Source of the DNA: Stramonita haemastoma
Lineage: Eukaryota; Mollusca; Gastropoda; Neogastropoda; Muricidae
Reading direction: 5' to 3'
Length of the DNA stretch: 30,000 nt
Assembly: GCA_030674155.1 (NCBI GenBank)
Contig: CM060342.1
Coordinates: 26,311,556-26,341,555 of the forward strand
This document shows, one piece after another, positions 7,021-16,455 of the stretch. Position 1 is the stretch's first letter. Every line of letters begins with the position of its first letter. The notes under the pieces were generated by a model. The model was given only the letters and a program-made list of their open reading frames with translations. It was not told the origin of the DNA and made no database searches. A program made the position numbers and the translations under genes.

Positions 7021-7221
7021 ATGAACACTCGTGAGCTGAATCAAGCCATTGCTGATATGAGAGCCAAGGGGGTGAAGGTGTTCATTTCGGCCACCAGCCA
7101 GGGGGCCTATGACATGGCCACAGGCTTCGTGCCTGAAGGGGCCAGGCTTCTGGACTTTGGGACTACAAGCATGCAGGCTGCCAGACTCGTGTCCTACCTC
7201 TGCCATTCCGATACACCTGAG
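7021..7221 (+). CDS. VWA-domain protein, exon 7 (C-terminal third of VWA domain 2)
   Basis: This 201-nt exon is open throughout, phase 0 to phase 0, between CTTTTTTGGCAG and GAG|GTGAGT. It reads MNTRELNQAIADMRAKGVKV, then FISATSQGAYDMATGFVPEG, then on to VSYLCHSDTPE. The pattern of an amphipathic helix (ELNQAIADMRAKGV), a beta strand (VKVFISAT) and a final helix matches the end of a VWA domain, with the closing Cys in SYLC. It is the counterpart of exon 2497-2696. The initial Met codon is internal, not a translation start. Its acceptor lies at the tail of a SINE. Downstream exons are uncertain. Confidence 0.87.
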
Positions 7222-7232
7222 GTGAGTTTTGT

Positions 7233-7257
7233 GCATGTGTGTGTGTGTGTGTGTGTG

Positions 7258-7324
<67 letters not shown>

Positions 7325-7338
7325 GTGTGTGTGTGTTG
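7233..7338. repeat. (TG)n microsatellite after the exon 7 donor
   Basis: Nearly pure (TG)n begins about 12 nt after the GTGAGT donor. Confidence 0.97.
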
Positions 7339-7364
7339 TTTGTTGTGGGTTCTTTTGGTTTTTT

Positions 7365-7475
7365 GTTTATTTTTTTTTTTTTCTTTCTTCTTTTTTTGCT
7401 GTTTTTTTTTTCTTCTTTTCTTCTCTTCTTTTTTCTTTCTTTCTATCTATCTTTTTTCTTTTCTTTCTTTTTTCT

Positions 7476-7535
<60 letters not shown>

Positions 7536-7728
7536 TTCTTGTTGTTACTCTTTTCTTTCTTTCTTTCTTTCTACTTCTTTCTTCTTCTTCTTCTTCTCTT
7601 CTTCTTCTTCTTCTTCTTCTTTCTCTTTCTTTTCATTTCTTTCTTTTTTGTTGTGAGTGTGTTAGTTTAGGTTTCTTACTATCTTTCTTAGTTTGCCTAT
7701 GTTGTCTGTCTGTCTGTCTGTCTGTCTG

Positions 7729-7808
<80 letters not shown>

Positions 7809-7815
7809 GTTTGCT
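7365..7815. repeat. Pyrimidine block: T-rich, (CTTT)n, (TTC)n, (TCTG)n, (CT)n
   Basis: Successive arrays of different unit lengths cover T/C-rich 7365-7440, (CTTT)n 7437-7545, (TTC)n 7568-7625, (TCTG)n 7703-7768 and (CT)n 7769-7808. Apart from G in TCTG and TTGTTG pieces, the + strand is almost pure pyrimidine. Confidence 0.95.
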
Positions 7816-7828
7816 CTTTTATCCTCAG

Positions 7829-7906
7829 CCATTGCATTTAGTTAGTGTCAGAGCTCTTTTTCCTGTCCTTTCCTTTGTGAAGAAAGTGTGCTTGATACAG
7901 TCTTAG
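7829..7906 (+). CDS. Possible terminal exon of the VWA gene (candidate A)
   Basis: A (CT)n polypyrimidine tract and TTTATCCTCAG precede a frame that joins exon 7 in phase 0 and reads PLHLVSVRALFPVLSFVKKV, then CLIQS and a TAG stop. There is no recognisable domain, and the short length makes chance likely. No polyadenylation signal follows closely. Candidate B at 11815 is the alternative. Confidence 0.25.
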   Translation, partial: PLHLVSVRALFPVLSFVKKVCLIQS

Positions 7907-8021
7907 TGTAGAATGTCCAACAGTTTTTTTTAGTTGCATTATGTACTCGTCTTTCTCACATCCTGTCTCGTTTTTGTTCGGTTCGATGTCTTTCTTTCAT
8001 TCATTGTGTTCTTTTCTATCT

Positions 8022-8144
8022 TCTTCTTCTTTTCCTTTTTCCTTCTCCTTCTTCTTCTTCTTCTTCTTCTTCTTCTTCTTCTTCTTCTTCTTCTTCTTCT
8101 TCTTCTTCTTCTTCTTCTTCTTCTTTTTTTGTTCTTCTTCTTCT

Positions 8145-8177
<33 letters not shown>

Positions 8178-8692
8178 TTCTTCTTTCTTTCTTTCTTCTT
8201 TTTTACCTTCTTTCTTTTACATTATTCTCTTTTACATTTTTCCTCCTCCTCCTCCTCCTCTCTCCTCCTCTCCTCCTCTCTCTCCTCTCCTCTCCATCTC
8301 CTTCATCTTCTTCTCTTCTTCTTCTTCTTCTTCTTCTTCTTCTCTTCTCTTCTTCTTTCTTCCTCCTCGCATTCTTCTTTCTTCTTCCTCGCATTGTTCT
8401 TCTTCTTCTTCTTCTTCTTCTTCTTCTTCTTCTCTTCTTCTTCTTCTTCTCTTCTTCTTCTTCTTCTTCTTCTTCTTCTTCTGTGCTGTGCTGCTGCTGC
8501 TGCTGCTACTCTTCCTCCTCCTCCTCCTCTTCCTCTCCTCCTCCTCCACCATTGTCTTCCTCCTATCTCTTCATCATCATCACATCTTCATCATCATCAC
8601 CATCATCATCATCTCATCATCATCTTTCTTCTCCTCCTTACTCTCTCCTTCACCTCTCTCTCTCTCTCTCTTGTCTGTCTGTCTGTCTGTCT
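8022..8692. repeat. 670-bp almost pure polypyrimidine tract
   Basis: (CTT)n, (CTTT)n, (CTC)n, (TCA)n, (CT)n and (TCTG)n units follow each other with almost no purines on the + strand; A and G appear mainly in the ATC and TGC pieces after 8490. Frames encoding poly-Leu, poly-Phe, poly-Ser, or Arg/Glu/Lys on the other strand, are artefacts. Long homopurine/homopyrimidine tracts can form triplex (H-DNA) structures. Confidence 0.95.
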
Positions 8693-8744
8693 GTCTGTGT
8701 GCTTGCTTTGAATGAGCTTTTAACGCTTCTTTTCTTTCTTTCTT

Positions 8745-8898
8745 TTTTTTCTTGTACTCTCGCCAAATAGACTAGCACGCAGATCCCACCCAACTGCTGA
8801 GAGGAAAGGTGGGGAAAAGTCCAGCATGAGACGAGATTCGAACCTGGCTACCTCTCGCTTTCAATACAGGTACATTACCCCTGGACCAACGAGAAACT
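8745..8898 (-). mobile_element. tRNA-derived SINE, antisense
   Basis: Reverse-complemented, the element begins GTTTCTCGTTGGTCCAGGGG, which includes an A-box (TGGTCCAGGGG), and has a B-box GGTTCGAATCTC about 45 bases on. A tRNA-unrelated body and an A-rich tail (AAGAAAAAAAAG) follow. It is too long and too poorly folded for a functional tRNA gene. Confidence 0.7.
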
Positions 8899-8899
8899 G

Positions 8900-9221
8900 T
8901 TTGCATTAAATTAAGTAGTGTTTGTTGTTGTTGTTGTGCGTTCCCCAGCTTAACAACCGTGTAGCTCACCTAGTATAAGCACTCTGACTCACTCACGTAC
9001 TTATCCCACCTGGGAATTAGCCTGAAACAGTAACTTATGATACTCACACGCTGGATCAGAAGTTTGCGTGTATGGCTTGTTTTAGTGTCTTTGCTATACA
9101 GGCAGACATACTCAGACTTCAGGGGATTTTTTTTTTCTTTTTGTTGGTTTTTGGTTCTCCTTTTCTTTGAAAGAAAGAGAGTGCAGGCTATTATATCATG
9201 TGCTGAAGACAATCTCAACAT
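8900..9221. other. Unassigned single-copy-like sequence
   Basis: Mixed-composition sequence with a (TTG)5 tract near 8922 and T-rich patches. No splice-flanked coding stretch, RNA gene or recognisable repeat was seen. Confidence 0.4.
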
Positions 9222-9540
9222 AAAAAGGTAAAAGGTAGGCTAAAGGTGTTCCGTAATCTATGTGGTCGTAGGGGAGCAAAGCATTACAGACCTCAGCTTC
9301 TCTAGGGGCCAGCATGTTGAGGGTGGCGCCCATCTCCTCTCCCTCGCTGCTTTTCCTTCCCTAACCCTAAAGAGGGCAGGTACCCATTTACAGTTGGGCG
9401 AACTGGGGGGGGGGGGGGGGGGACTGTACTGAAGCTGAGGCGAGCAAACGGTCGCCATTCCAACTGGTAACCACGCTCGACGCTGCTTAACTTAACTGGG
9501 GGAAAGCGAGAGTGCTCTGACCACTTAGCTATCCCGCCCC
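9222..9540 (-). mobile_element. 5S/tRNA-headed SINE, family A copy 2 (antisense, near complete)
   Basis: Reverse-complemented, this reads GGGCGGGATAGCTAAGTGGT, then the 5S-like part GTTAAGCAGCGTCGAGC with GGTTACCAG, then CAACTGTAAATGGGTACCTG and CAACATGCTGGCCCC. It ends in the ACCTTTT-type tail. A G20 run (9408-9422) marks the variable poly-C stretch of the family. It is the most complete copy in the window and the best one for defining the family head. Confidence 0.87.
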
Positions 9541-9550
9541 TAATCTCAAA

Positions 9551-9645
9551 TAGGTAAAGGTAACAGTGTCCCATAACCGATGTGAGATGCTTCGCTTCTT
9601 TACGATCACATAGATTATGGCACACCTTTACCTTTACCTTTTTTT
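9551..9645. repeat. Inverted pair of family A tail fragments
   Basis: GGTAAAGGTAACAGTGTCCC (antisense tail) is followed about 45 bases later by ACGATCACATAGATTATGGC and CACCTTTACCTTTACC (sense tail). The two could fold into a hairpin. They lie directly next to family A copy 2. Confidence 0.65.
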
Positions 9646-9651
9646 TAACAC

Positions 9652-9820
9652 CAAAATGAGATACTGTGGGCCTGACTTGTCAGCGCTTAACGACAGTGCA
9701 ACGCATTTTTGCCCATATCACGAACAACAACAGTTTGCTGTCTGAGCGTTCGACGAAGAAGAAGACTTGAACCCGAAACCTCTCACTTTTTAGAAAAAAA
9801 AGTAGCTATAGTTAGACAAC
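9652..9820 (-). repeat. Degraded tRNA-like repeat remnant
   Basis: The start (AAAATGAGATACTGTGGGCC, GACTTGTCAGCGC) resembles repeat family E at 22852 and 25610 in shuffled order. The antisense strand near 9765-9815 carries GGTTTCGGGTTCAAGTCTTC, which could be a decayed B-box. This is weak evidence. Confidence 0.35.
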
Positions 9821-9899
9821 AGACAGTGTGTAGATTTATCATATTCCCCTCCCTCTCTACCCCTACCCCAACCCACCCTTTTTTCCCCCTACCTAACCG

Positions 9900-10290
9900 T
9901 TCCCCCTAACATTTTTTTTTTGGTGCTATTCTTTTTCTTGTTTTGTCTTTTTACTTACTTTTTTTTTCTTTTTCAGTTTGGTTTGCTTCATGTGTGCTTT
10001 TTTTTCTTTTTTTTTCTCCTTGTTAGTTGCCTTGATTCAGTGCACTGGTGAAAAGCTTTTGAACATTTTGCTGTTGTTTTTGTGTGTTGTTTTTTGTTGT
10101 TGTTGGGTGGTGGTGGTTGTTTCGTAAAAAAAAATAACAAGGTTGTATTCGTGGCTTTGATTACTTGGGCGTTTTTCGTTACTGTCAATTTTGTGGGGAC
10201 GGGGGGGGTGAGGTGTGGGGGGTGGGGGTGTGATGTGTGATTTGTGCAGTTGGCAAAGATTCATAATTGGAGTTTGGGTGGGGGTGGGGG
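9900..10290. other. T-rich and G-rich low-complexity sequence, no gene seen
   Basis: T-rich runs at 9910-10120 are followed by a GGGGGG-rich patch (10198-10230). Short frames here are low-complexity translations. Confidence 0.5.
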
Positions 10291-10299
10291 AGTGGAGGG

Positions 10300-10417
10300 G
10301 GGGGGTCTGTGTGTATGTATGTGTGTATGCATGTGTGTGTATGCATGTGTGTGTGTGCGTGTAAGTGTGTGTAGTGTGTGTGTGTAAGTATGCATGTGTG
10401 TGTGTGTGTGTGCGTGG

Positions 10418-10451
<34 letters not shown>

Positions 10452-10462
10452 TGGTGTGTGTT
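10300..10462. repeat. Imperfect (TG)n with ATGCATG units
   Basis: TGTGTATGCATG and TGTGCGTG units grade into (TG)n at 10421-10450. Confidence 0.93.
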
Positions 10463-10499
10463 GGTAATGAGGTGGTTATGGCGATGAAGTAGATGATGC

Positions 10500-10541
10500 T
10501 GGTGTAAATGACACTGATGAAAATCGAAATGATGATGATGG

Positions 10542-10586
<45 letters not shown>

Positions 10587-10800
10587 GATGATGTGAGACG
10601 ACGGGAGTTATAGTGGGGATGGAGGTGGGTGGGTGGGTGGGTGGGAGGTGGGTAGTGATAGTGACGATTAAACTAATGGTAATGAGAGGCTAGGAGAAGG
10701 CTTGCAGTGATTAGGATGCTTGTTTCAGAGAGATGGGAGTGTGGTGAGGGGGTGGGGGGGGTAGTGGGGATGATGGGGGATGGTGGTGGCAGTAGTAATT
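10500..10800. repeat. (GAT)n microsatellite and G-rich flank
   Basis: About 18 GAT units at 10529-10585, with shorter ones around, then GGTGGGTGGGTGGG at 10624-10648 and GGTGG-rich sequence to 10790. No coding evidence. Confidence 0.9.
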
Positions 10801-10847
10801 ATGTCTTGAACGATTAACGTCCAGTGATTCAGAGCATCACGTGATGG

Positions 10848-11190
10848 GTGAAACATAGCCTAGTGGTTAAAACGTTGCACGCGTGATCTGAAGTACCTGG
10901 GTTCGAACTAGGCTACCACAGTTCAAGAGGAAAATTTTCCTCCTGGAGTAAACATCAGTACTGACTCCACTCCCTCCAAAAATGTCCTTCGGATGAGACT
11001 ATAAACCGAGGTCCTGCGTGTGAAAGCACGCAGAACATCTATACTTATGCACACGTTCAGAACCGTTCCACCTTTCGGAAGAGTAGGTAGTTCTGTGCTG
11101 GTAGGAACCGATGACAAAATTCAAAACAAAATAAAAACATTAACAAAAAACTAGCATGTACACTGGTATCGTGTGTAGACATTTTTCTCG
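10848..11190 (+). mobile_element. tRNA-headed copy of dispersed family D (SINE-like)
   Basis: The head contains an A-box TAGCCTAGTGG (10857) and a B-box-like GGTTCGAACTA (10900). The body shares GACTCCACTCCC, TTCGGATGAGACTATAAACC, GCACGCAGAACATC, CCTTTCGGAAGAGTAGG and GATGACAAAATT with the other D copies. This is the only copy in the window that keeps the tRNA head, which makes D a tRNA-derived SINE. It may continue past 11190 as unassigned sequence. Confidence 0.75.
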
Positions 11191-11357
11191 GAGTCAGAAT
11201 GGAGTTACCTTCATGGTGGGTAAAACGGTCACATACGCAAAGTCTCACCATTGGAGAAACTTGGAGAGCTTTAGGCCTAGGAACAGGGGGGAAGTATCAC
11301 ATAAGAGCTCTCGTATTGTTGATTAGAAGAGTAGAAAGAGCAGAGAAGAGAGATTGT

Positions 11358-11541
<184 letters not shown>

Positions 11542-11574
11542 CGCTCCCTCCCTTCTCTAAGACAGACTGAGACT

Positions 11575-11680
11575 ACTAGCCTTGGCCTACAAGCTTCTTA
11601 TATATGGCTTGTAACCTACTGGAATTTCTCTGTTTTAGAGATAATAAAGTATTTTGAATTTGAATTTGAAGCTTTATTCT
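11575..11680 (+). mobile_element. 3' end of a LINE-like element with GAATTT tail
   Basis: ATGGCTTGTAACCTACTGG, then GATAATAAAGTATTTTGAAT followed by TTGAATTTGAA is a typical non-LTR retrotransposon 3' end: an AATAAA signal running into short tandem tail repeats. No coding part is present. Confidence 0.5.
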
Positions 11681-11814
11681 TGCCTATTAAAGATCATGCA
11701 TTCATTGATTTATTCATTCATTCATTCATTTCCACTAAATCTCTCTTTCTTTCAATTGTTGTGCTATACTTTATATATTGTTTTTTTTTTCTCTGTCTTT
11801 TTTTTTTTATCCAG

Positions 11815-11823
11815 GGGTTTTAA
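11815..11823 (+). CDS. Possible terminal coding exon of the VWA gene (candidate B)
   Basis: A strong acceptor (T10 then ATCCAG) opens a frame that joins exon 7 in phase 0 and reads Gly-Phe-stop, so the protein would end DTPEGF. The AT-rich sequence that follows to an AATAAA at about 13714 would be the 3' UTR. The short coding part means this rests only on splice-site strength and downstream composition. Confidence 0.25.
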   Translation, partial: GF

Positions 11824-11900
11824 TCAAGGTCAAGTTCCAGTAACCGAGCTTCGCAATTTGGTTCTCACCGCAGAGGAAAGGTCCGGTACTGATGATAACT

Positions 11901-11920
11901 TCACACACACACACACACAG

Positions 11921-11956
<36 letters not shown>

Positions 11957-11982
11957 ACACAACACACACACACACGCACGCA

Positions 11983-12014
<32 letters not shown>

Positions 12015-12262
12015 CACACACACACAACACACACACACACAACACACACACCACACACACATACAGAGCAAATGGAATGCTTTTGCAATGCACCATTGGT
12101 ACATTAAAAAAAAAGAAGAAGACTTTTTCACACACAGACACAGACGCACGTACGCGCACGCGCGCGCGCGCACACACACACACACAAACACACACACACA
12201 TACACGCGCACAAACATACGCACACGCATGCATGCATGCATACATGCATGCATGCATGCACA
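11901..12262. repeat. (CA)n, (CACG)n, (CG)n and (ATGC)n tracts
   Basis: (CA)n at 11901-12060 includes (GCAC)n at 11973-12003. A second block at 12130-12260 includes alternating CG at 12152-12170 and ATGCATGC at 12226-12258. Alternating purine-pyrimidine over most of the block makes it Z-DNA-prone. Confidence 0.94.
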
Positions 12263-13358
12263 CATTTCAGTCTTCATGTATTTCGTGATACTGAAGAAGA
12301 ACGGCACCTCGTGTTCATACAGTTAGAACTTCATGAAACAAAACGTGTATTGTCTCAGTGTCTGTTTTTTTTTTTTCAAAAATCATAATGATGTCATAAA
12401 TAGAAATACTTGTGTGTACAGTAGCTTATACCTTTGACCTGCATATAAGATAATTATATATGTATATGAAATTGTACACCACATGGATTCTAACCTCTTG
12501 CTTCGCTAGAGATAACTTTCAGGTGTAAACATTAGCATTTATTATTTCTTCTCATCATTTGTAGAGTATGGGCTTCCATGTGTGTCACTAAAACGATATT
12601 AAGTCATTTTTTGTAGTGAGGTTAGTGATTTTCTTTGTAAATCATCCCTGCTTTACCAATGATAACAGATAATTATGACCTGTATAGATTTGCTATGTGA
12701 TGTGCTTGACTTGTTATGAATCTGCCATAATAATATATGTAAAATTACCAATCATTTCATTTCTGGCTTAGTATAAAAAAATAATAATAGAAAAGTAGAA
12801 TATGCAGGGGGTGGGGTGGGGGGGGGGGTGTTGTGTATGTTTGTCTGAATAGCAGATGTTTGTTAAACGTAGATTTTACTGAATGTTTAAAAATGTTGTC
12901 ATGTGGGTGTGCGAGGGAGGGGAAGGATTGTAAACTGATATTACACTATCATTCTGTAAACTGAGGGAGGTTCAACTAATCTTTACACTATTATATTCTA
13001 ATTTCTATATTTTTTAAAGGAAAGTTTACAGCTTTTTTTTCTTTTTTTATATTTTTACTGTGCTTGTTAATGCACAGTTTTTAACAAACATTTGTAACAG
13101 CTTTTATTTGTTATGTTTTGCTAACTCTAAAGTTGTTTTTTTCTGTCTTTTTTTTTCTTTTTTTTATTTTAATGTTTTCGGTGGGGGTGGTTGTTTTTTT
13201 TTTGGAGGGGGTATGAAGGAACTAGTGGTCTAAAACTTTGTGAACTGATATAGTTCGTTATGATGTTATAAATTGCTGTTGTGCAATATAGGCATGGTAT
13301 TATGAGCATAATGATGACGTGTGTACAATCTTTAAATGCATTTTTGTTATGTAACTGG

Positions 13359-13369
<11 letters not shown>
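12263..13369 (+). other. AT-rich unique sequence, possible 3' UTR
   Basis: About 1.1 kb of AT-rich, non-repetitive sequence without long frames, with many TTTGTTATG and TGTAAA-type motifs. It resembles molluscan 3' UTR or intergenic DNA. If terminal exon B is right, this is the 3' UTR of the VWA gene. Confidence 0.35.
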
Positions 13370-13370
<1 letters not shown>

Positions 13371-13454
<84 letters not shown>

Positions 13455-13512
13455 TAATATATATATACACTTACATATACATATATTTACATATATATGT
13501 ATCGTATATATA
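13371..13512. repeat. (TA)n microsatellite
   Basis: (AT)n with few interruptions runs from 13371 to about 13465, then mixed ATAC units. It is self-complementary and cruciform-prone. Confidence 0.96.
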
Positions 13513-13710
13513 TTACCACAACTCATAACTATAAACAGCATAAAAGGCACATATTTTGAAATGTTGACTTCTAACAGTTTGCAGATTTCTTTGCTAAAAA
13601 CGAAACGAAGAGAAATCAAGAGGGTTAAGGGATGGTAGATCAACTGTGTCAAAAGTTGGAGGGGGGATGGTTAATGATTTTGTTTTACCTTGTCTTACTT
13701 GCAGTTTCAT

Positions 13711-13716
13711 ATCAAT
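13711..13716 (+). promoter_or_regulatory. Possible polyadenylation signal AATAAA
   Basis: TATCAATAAATGACC follows AT-rich sequence and is followed by a TG-rich tract (13735-13760), the usual order of poly(A) signal and downstream element. It could end the VWA transcript. The assignment is speculative. Confidence 0.25.
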
Positions 13717-13793
13717 AAATGACCAGAAAATCGAGATGTGGCTTGTATGTGTGGTGATGTGAATATGCAAGCGTGAGTAAGTTTACATACGTT

Positions 13794-13794
<1 letters not shown>

Positions 13795-13858
<64 letters not shown>

Positions 13859-14013
13859 TGTGTGTGTGTGTGTGGAGGGGGGAGGGTATTAGTAGGTGTG
13901 CACTGTGATTTTTGTCTGGGGTAGGACAAATGGGGGGAGAGGGGTAGGGTGATGCTGTTTGTAAGCTAACCCCCACCCCACCCAACCCACCCCCCAAAAA
14001 AGCAAGCAAACAA

Positions 14014-14072
<59 letters not shown>

Positions 14073-14290
14073 GTTGTTGTGTCAGTTGTCGGTATGTCGG
14101 TCGGTTTGTCGGTCTGTCTGTCTGTTTTGAGGGGGAGGGGAGTTACACTACCGAACAAGCAAATACACCTGTGACAGATGCACTTAACATAATTATTTAG
14201 AAACACTTATGCACACATACACACGTCCGTGCACGCGTTTGCGCGCGCGCGCCACACACACACACACACCACGACACCACACACACACAC

Positions 14291-14335
<45 letters not shown>

Positions 14336-14342
14336 CACACAA
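13795..14342. repeat. Two (TG)n arrays followed by an inverted (CA)n array
   Basis: (TG)n at 13796-13873 and 14014-14071, then GTCG/GTCTG units, then (CG)n and (CA)n at 14242-14342. A G/C-rich spacer between the TG arrays carries GGGG runs and CCCCACCC, which are complementary. The whole block could fold back on itself. Confidence 0.92.
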
Positions 14343-14496
14343 GTCAGAGAATTTTATGTCATATTTTTTACATAATTCCCTGGCTATCATTGTAATCTTC
14401 GTCACATCAGCAAATATATGGTAAAAAATGTAACAAAACCATAAACCAGGTAGCATTATAAACAAAAAGAATATTAACGCATCTTATAAAGGGGAG

Positions 14497-14555
14497 ACAG
14501 ACAGACAGACAGACAGCACAGCCAGACAGACAGACAGCAGCAGACAGACAGACAG

Positions 14556-14587
<32 letters not shown>
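14497..14587. repeat. (GACA)n microsatellite
   Basis: (CAGA)n with a few interruptions, directly beside the 3' end of the LINE. Confidence 0.96.
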
Positions 14588-14594
14588 AATGCGA

Positions 14595-16140
14595 ATGGGA
14601 AATGTTTATTCAGATTAGGCCAAAGCCCCTTTCCGAAGGGGATAAACATATTAACACAAATATTAAGTTGAATACGAATAAGTATAAACATCATACAACA
14701 TGTAAACAAACGACCTTCCATAAACAAATTAATAAATGCAGTTATATTCGAAAATTAAGATGCCACAATATACAGTCACCTCAAAGCTTTATAAGTAAAC
14801 AGTGCCATATTTTATAGTGTATCCTCATTTTGTGATGCCATGAGTAAATTAAACCGACATGGATTATTTTAGAATTTAGGCTGAATTAATTCAGTTCTCA
14901 AATCATGAAGAACAGGGCAGCACAACATGAAATGAATTTCGTTTTCCTCAGAACTATGACATAAACGGCACATGGTCACATTATCGTTCTCCCTCTTTTT
15001 ATATCTAAAACCGATGGCATGCTATGTCTGAGTTTTGTTAATGACTCTTTACATATGTATTCATTGTAATTCAAGTGTACATTTCAACTTTACTATTTGA
15101 CTTAAAAATTCTATACTCAGCAAATCTCTGACTAGTTTTTATGTGATCGTGCCATTCCTGGCACCTGCAATCTATGATTCCTTGTTTGAAACTTTTTATA
15201 AACTGTCTAATGTTTTCTATTCCCTGATTTTCTGAGACATATGCATATCCAGAAGTATACAAGCATTTTCCTATTACTGAAGCCGAGGTCTTTTTTTTCC
15301 ATTTCTGTCCAGTCTATACAAAGTCATATATGCTTTATACGGTAATCTACTACAATCCATTCTTGTCAATTTTAACCAATAAGTGATGCATTTTACAAAC
15401 GATTTCAAATATATCGGGTACCTACCAAGTTCACCATACACAACGTTATTGGGTGTTCTACTATCTACATTCAAAAAGCGTTTCAAAACAAATAAGTGTA
15501 ACTTCTCAACCACATCGCTATTCTCAAAAGCCCATATCTTGTGTCTTTTGTTATGATTGTATCAATATGCCTGTCAGCATTTTATTTGCCCTTCAGGGGT
15601 GATTAAAGTGTTTTTGACTTGACTTTGACTTTGACTTGACTTGATTTGACATATTTCTGCTACATACTGCAAAACTGACTGCACCTGTGAATCAAATAGC
15701 TTTAGAAAAATACAAAAGAACTACAACCCAGTTTATACAATGCACAAAGTATCATCAAAAGTTTTCTCCCCTCTGTTTACCAAATCTTGACATGCATAAG
15801 AGAAACTAAGCCTAGTTGAAAAAAAAAAATCCTAGATATTTATATGCATTAACTATCTTGATTCTTTGGTTTCCATAAGTCCATTGTTCATGCTAAGCAA
15901 GGTGCCCCCCTTTACAAAAAAAATGATATTTGTTTTTTCCATGTTCACTTTTAATTCAAATTTCTGTGCAGCTGTGTATAAACTGTTCAATTGCCTTTGT
16001 AATCCTACCACAAATACAGACAGCAAGACAATGTCATCAGCAAAAAGCATTATAAACAATTCTGTCAAATCAAAAGATACACCATGTTTTCCATGTTCAA
16101 TAATTTCATTTGCAAGCTCATTGGAAAAACAAAACAAACA
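14595..16140 (-). mobile_element. 5'-truncated non-LTR retrotransposon (LINE) with RT remnant
   Basis: On the - strand, 16137-15853 encodes part of a reverse transcriptase: LFIMLFADDIVLLS contains the catalytic FADD box, followed by GLQRQLNSLYTAAQKFELKV and an IIFFVKGG segment. Further 3', 15513-15274 carries STPNNVVYGELGRYPIY-like sequence (here RTPNNVVYGELGRYP), and 15262-15071 carries QGIIDCRCQEWHDHIK; both are parts of the region after RT. The 3' end has GGGGCTTTGGCCTAATCTG and AATAAACATTTC. Stops and frame breaks show it is dead. The 5' end is lost at about 16140, next to a family D copy. I do not assign a clade. Confidence 0.85.
15545..15650 (+). mobile_element. Nested 3' end of another element with (TTGACT)n tail
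   Basis: CCCTTCAGGGGTGATTAAAG, then TGTTTTTGACTTGACTTTGA with repeated GACTT units, lies between the RT and C-terminal parts of the antisense LINE and in opposite orientation. The short hairpin and tandem tail are typical of LINE or SINE 3' ends, so a second element inserted into the older one. Confidence 0.6.
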
Positions 16141-16157
16141 AAAAACACGAAAATAAG

Positions 16158-16400
16158 TTACATCAATGCTGACTCCACTCTCCCCAAAAGTCCCTCCGAT
16201 GAGACTATAAACTGGGACCCCGTGTGCGAACGCACGCAGAACATCTTACACACACGTTAAATCCTGTTCCGCTTTTCATAAGAGTATGCCATTGTGTGCC
16301 GGTGGAGACTGATGACAATATTTACAAAACTGTAGACATACTGGGACTGGATGTAAAAAGCGGATGAGTGCTTATTCCATTATCCTCGATATAAAAGAGT
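16158..16400 (+). repeat. Dispersed repeat family D, copy 3
   Basis: It begins TGCTGACTCCACTCTCCCC, continues with CCGATGAGACTATAAACTGG, GCACGCAGAACATC and CCATTGTGTGCCGGTGGAG, and ends GGGACTGGATGTAAAAAGC, then TTATCCTCGATATAAAA. Its tail is followed by (AAAT)n and (GAAT)n units to 16455. Confidence 0.8.
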
Positions 16401-16455
16401 AAATAAATGAATGAATATAAAAATGAATAAATAAATAAATAAATAATAAATAAAT

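Noticed and set aside
8203..8552. Arg/Glu/Lys-rich frames resembling charged nuclear proteins
   Set aside because: Antisense translation of polypyrimidine tracts.
7934..8770. 278-residue frame of Leu, Phe and Ser that resembles membrane segments
   Set aside because: It is a translation of CTT, CTTT and TCTG microsatellites with no splice or start context.
15866..16156. 96-residue + strand frame
   Set aside because: It is the antisense shadow of the LINE reverse-transcriptase remnant.
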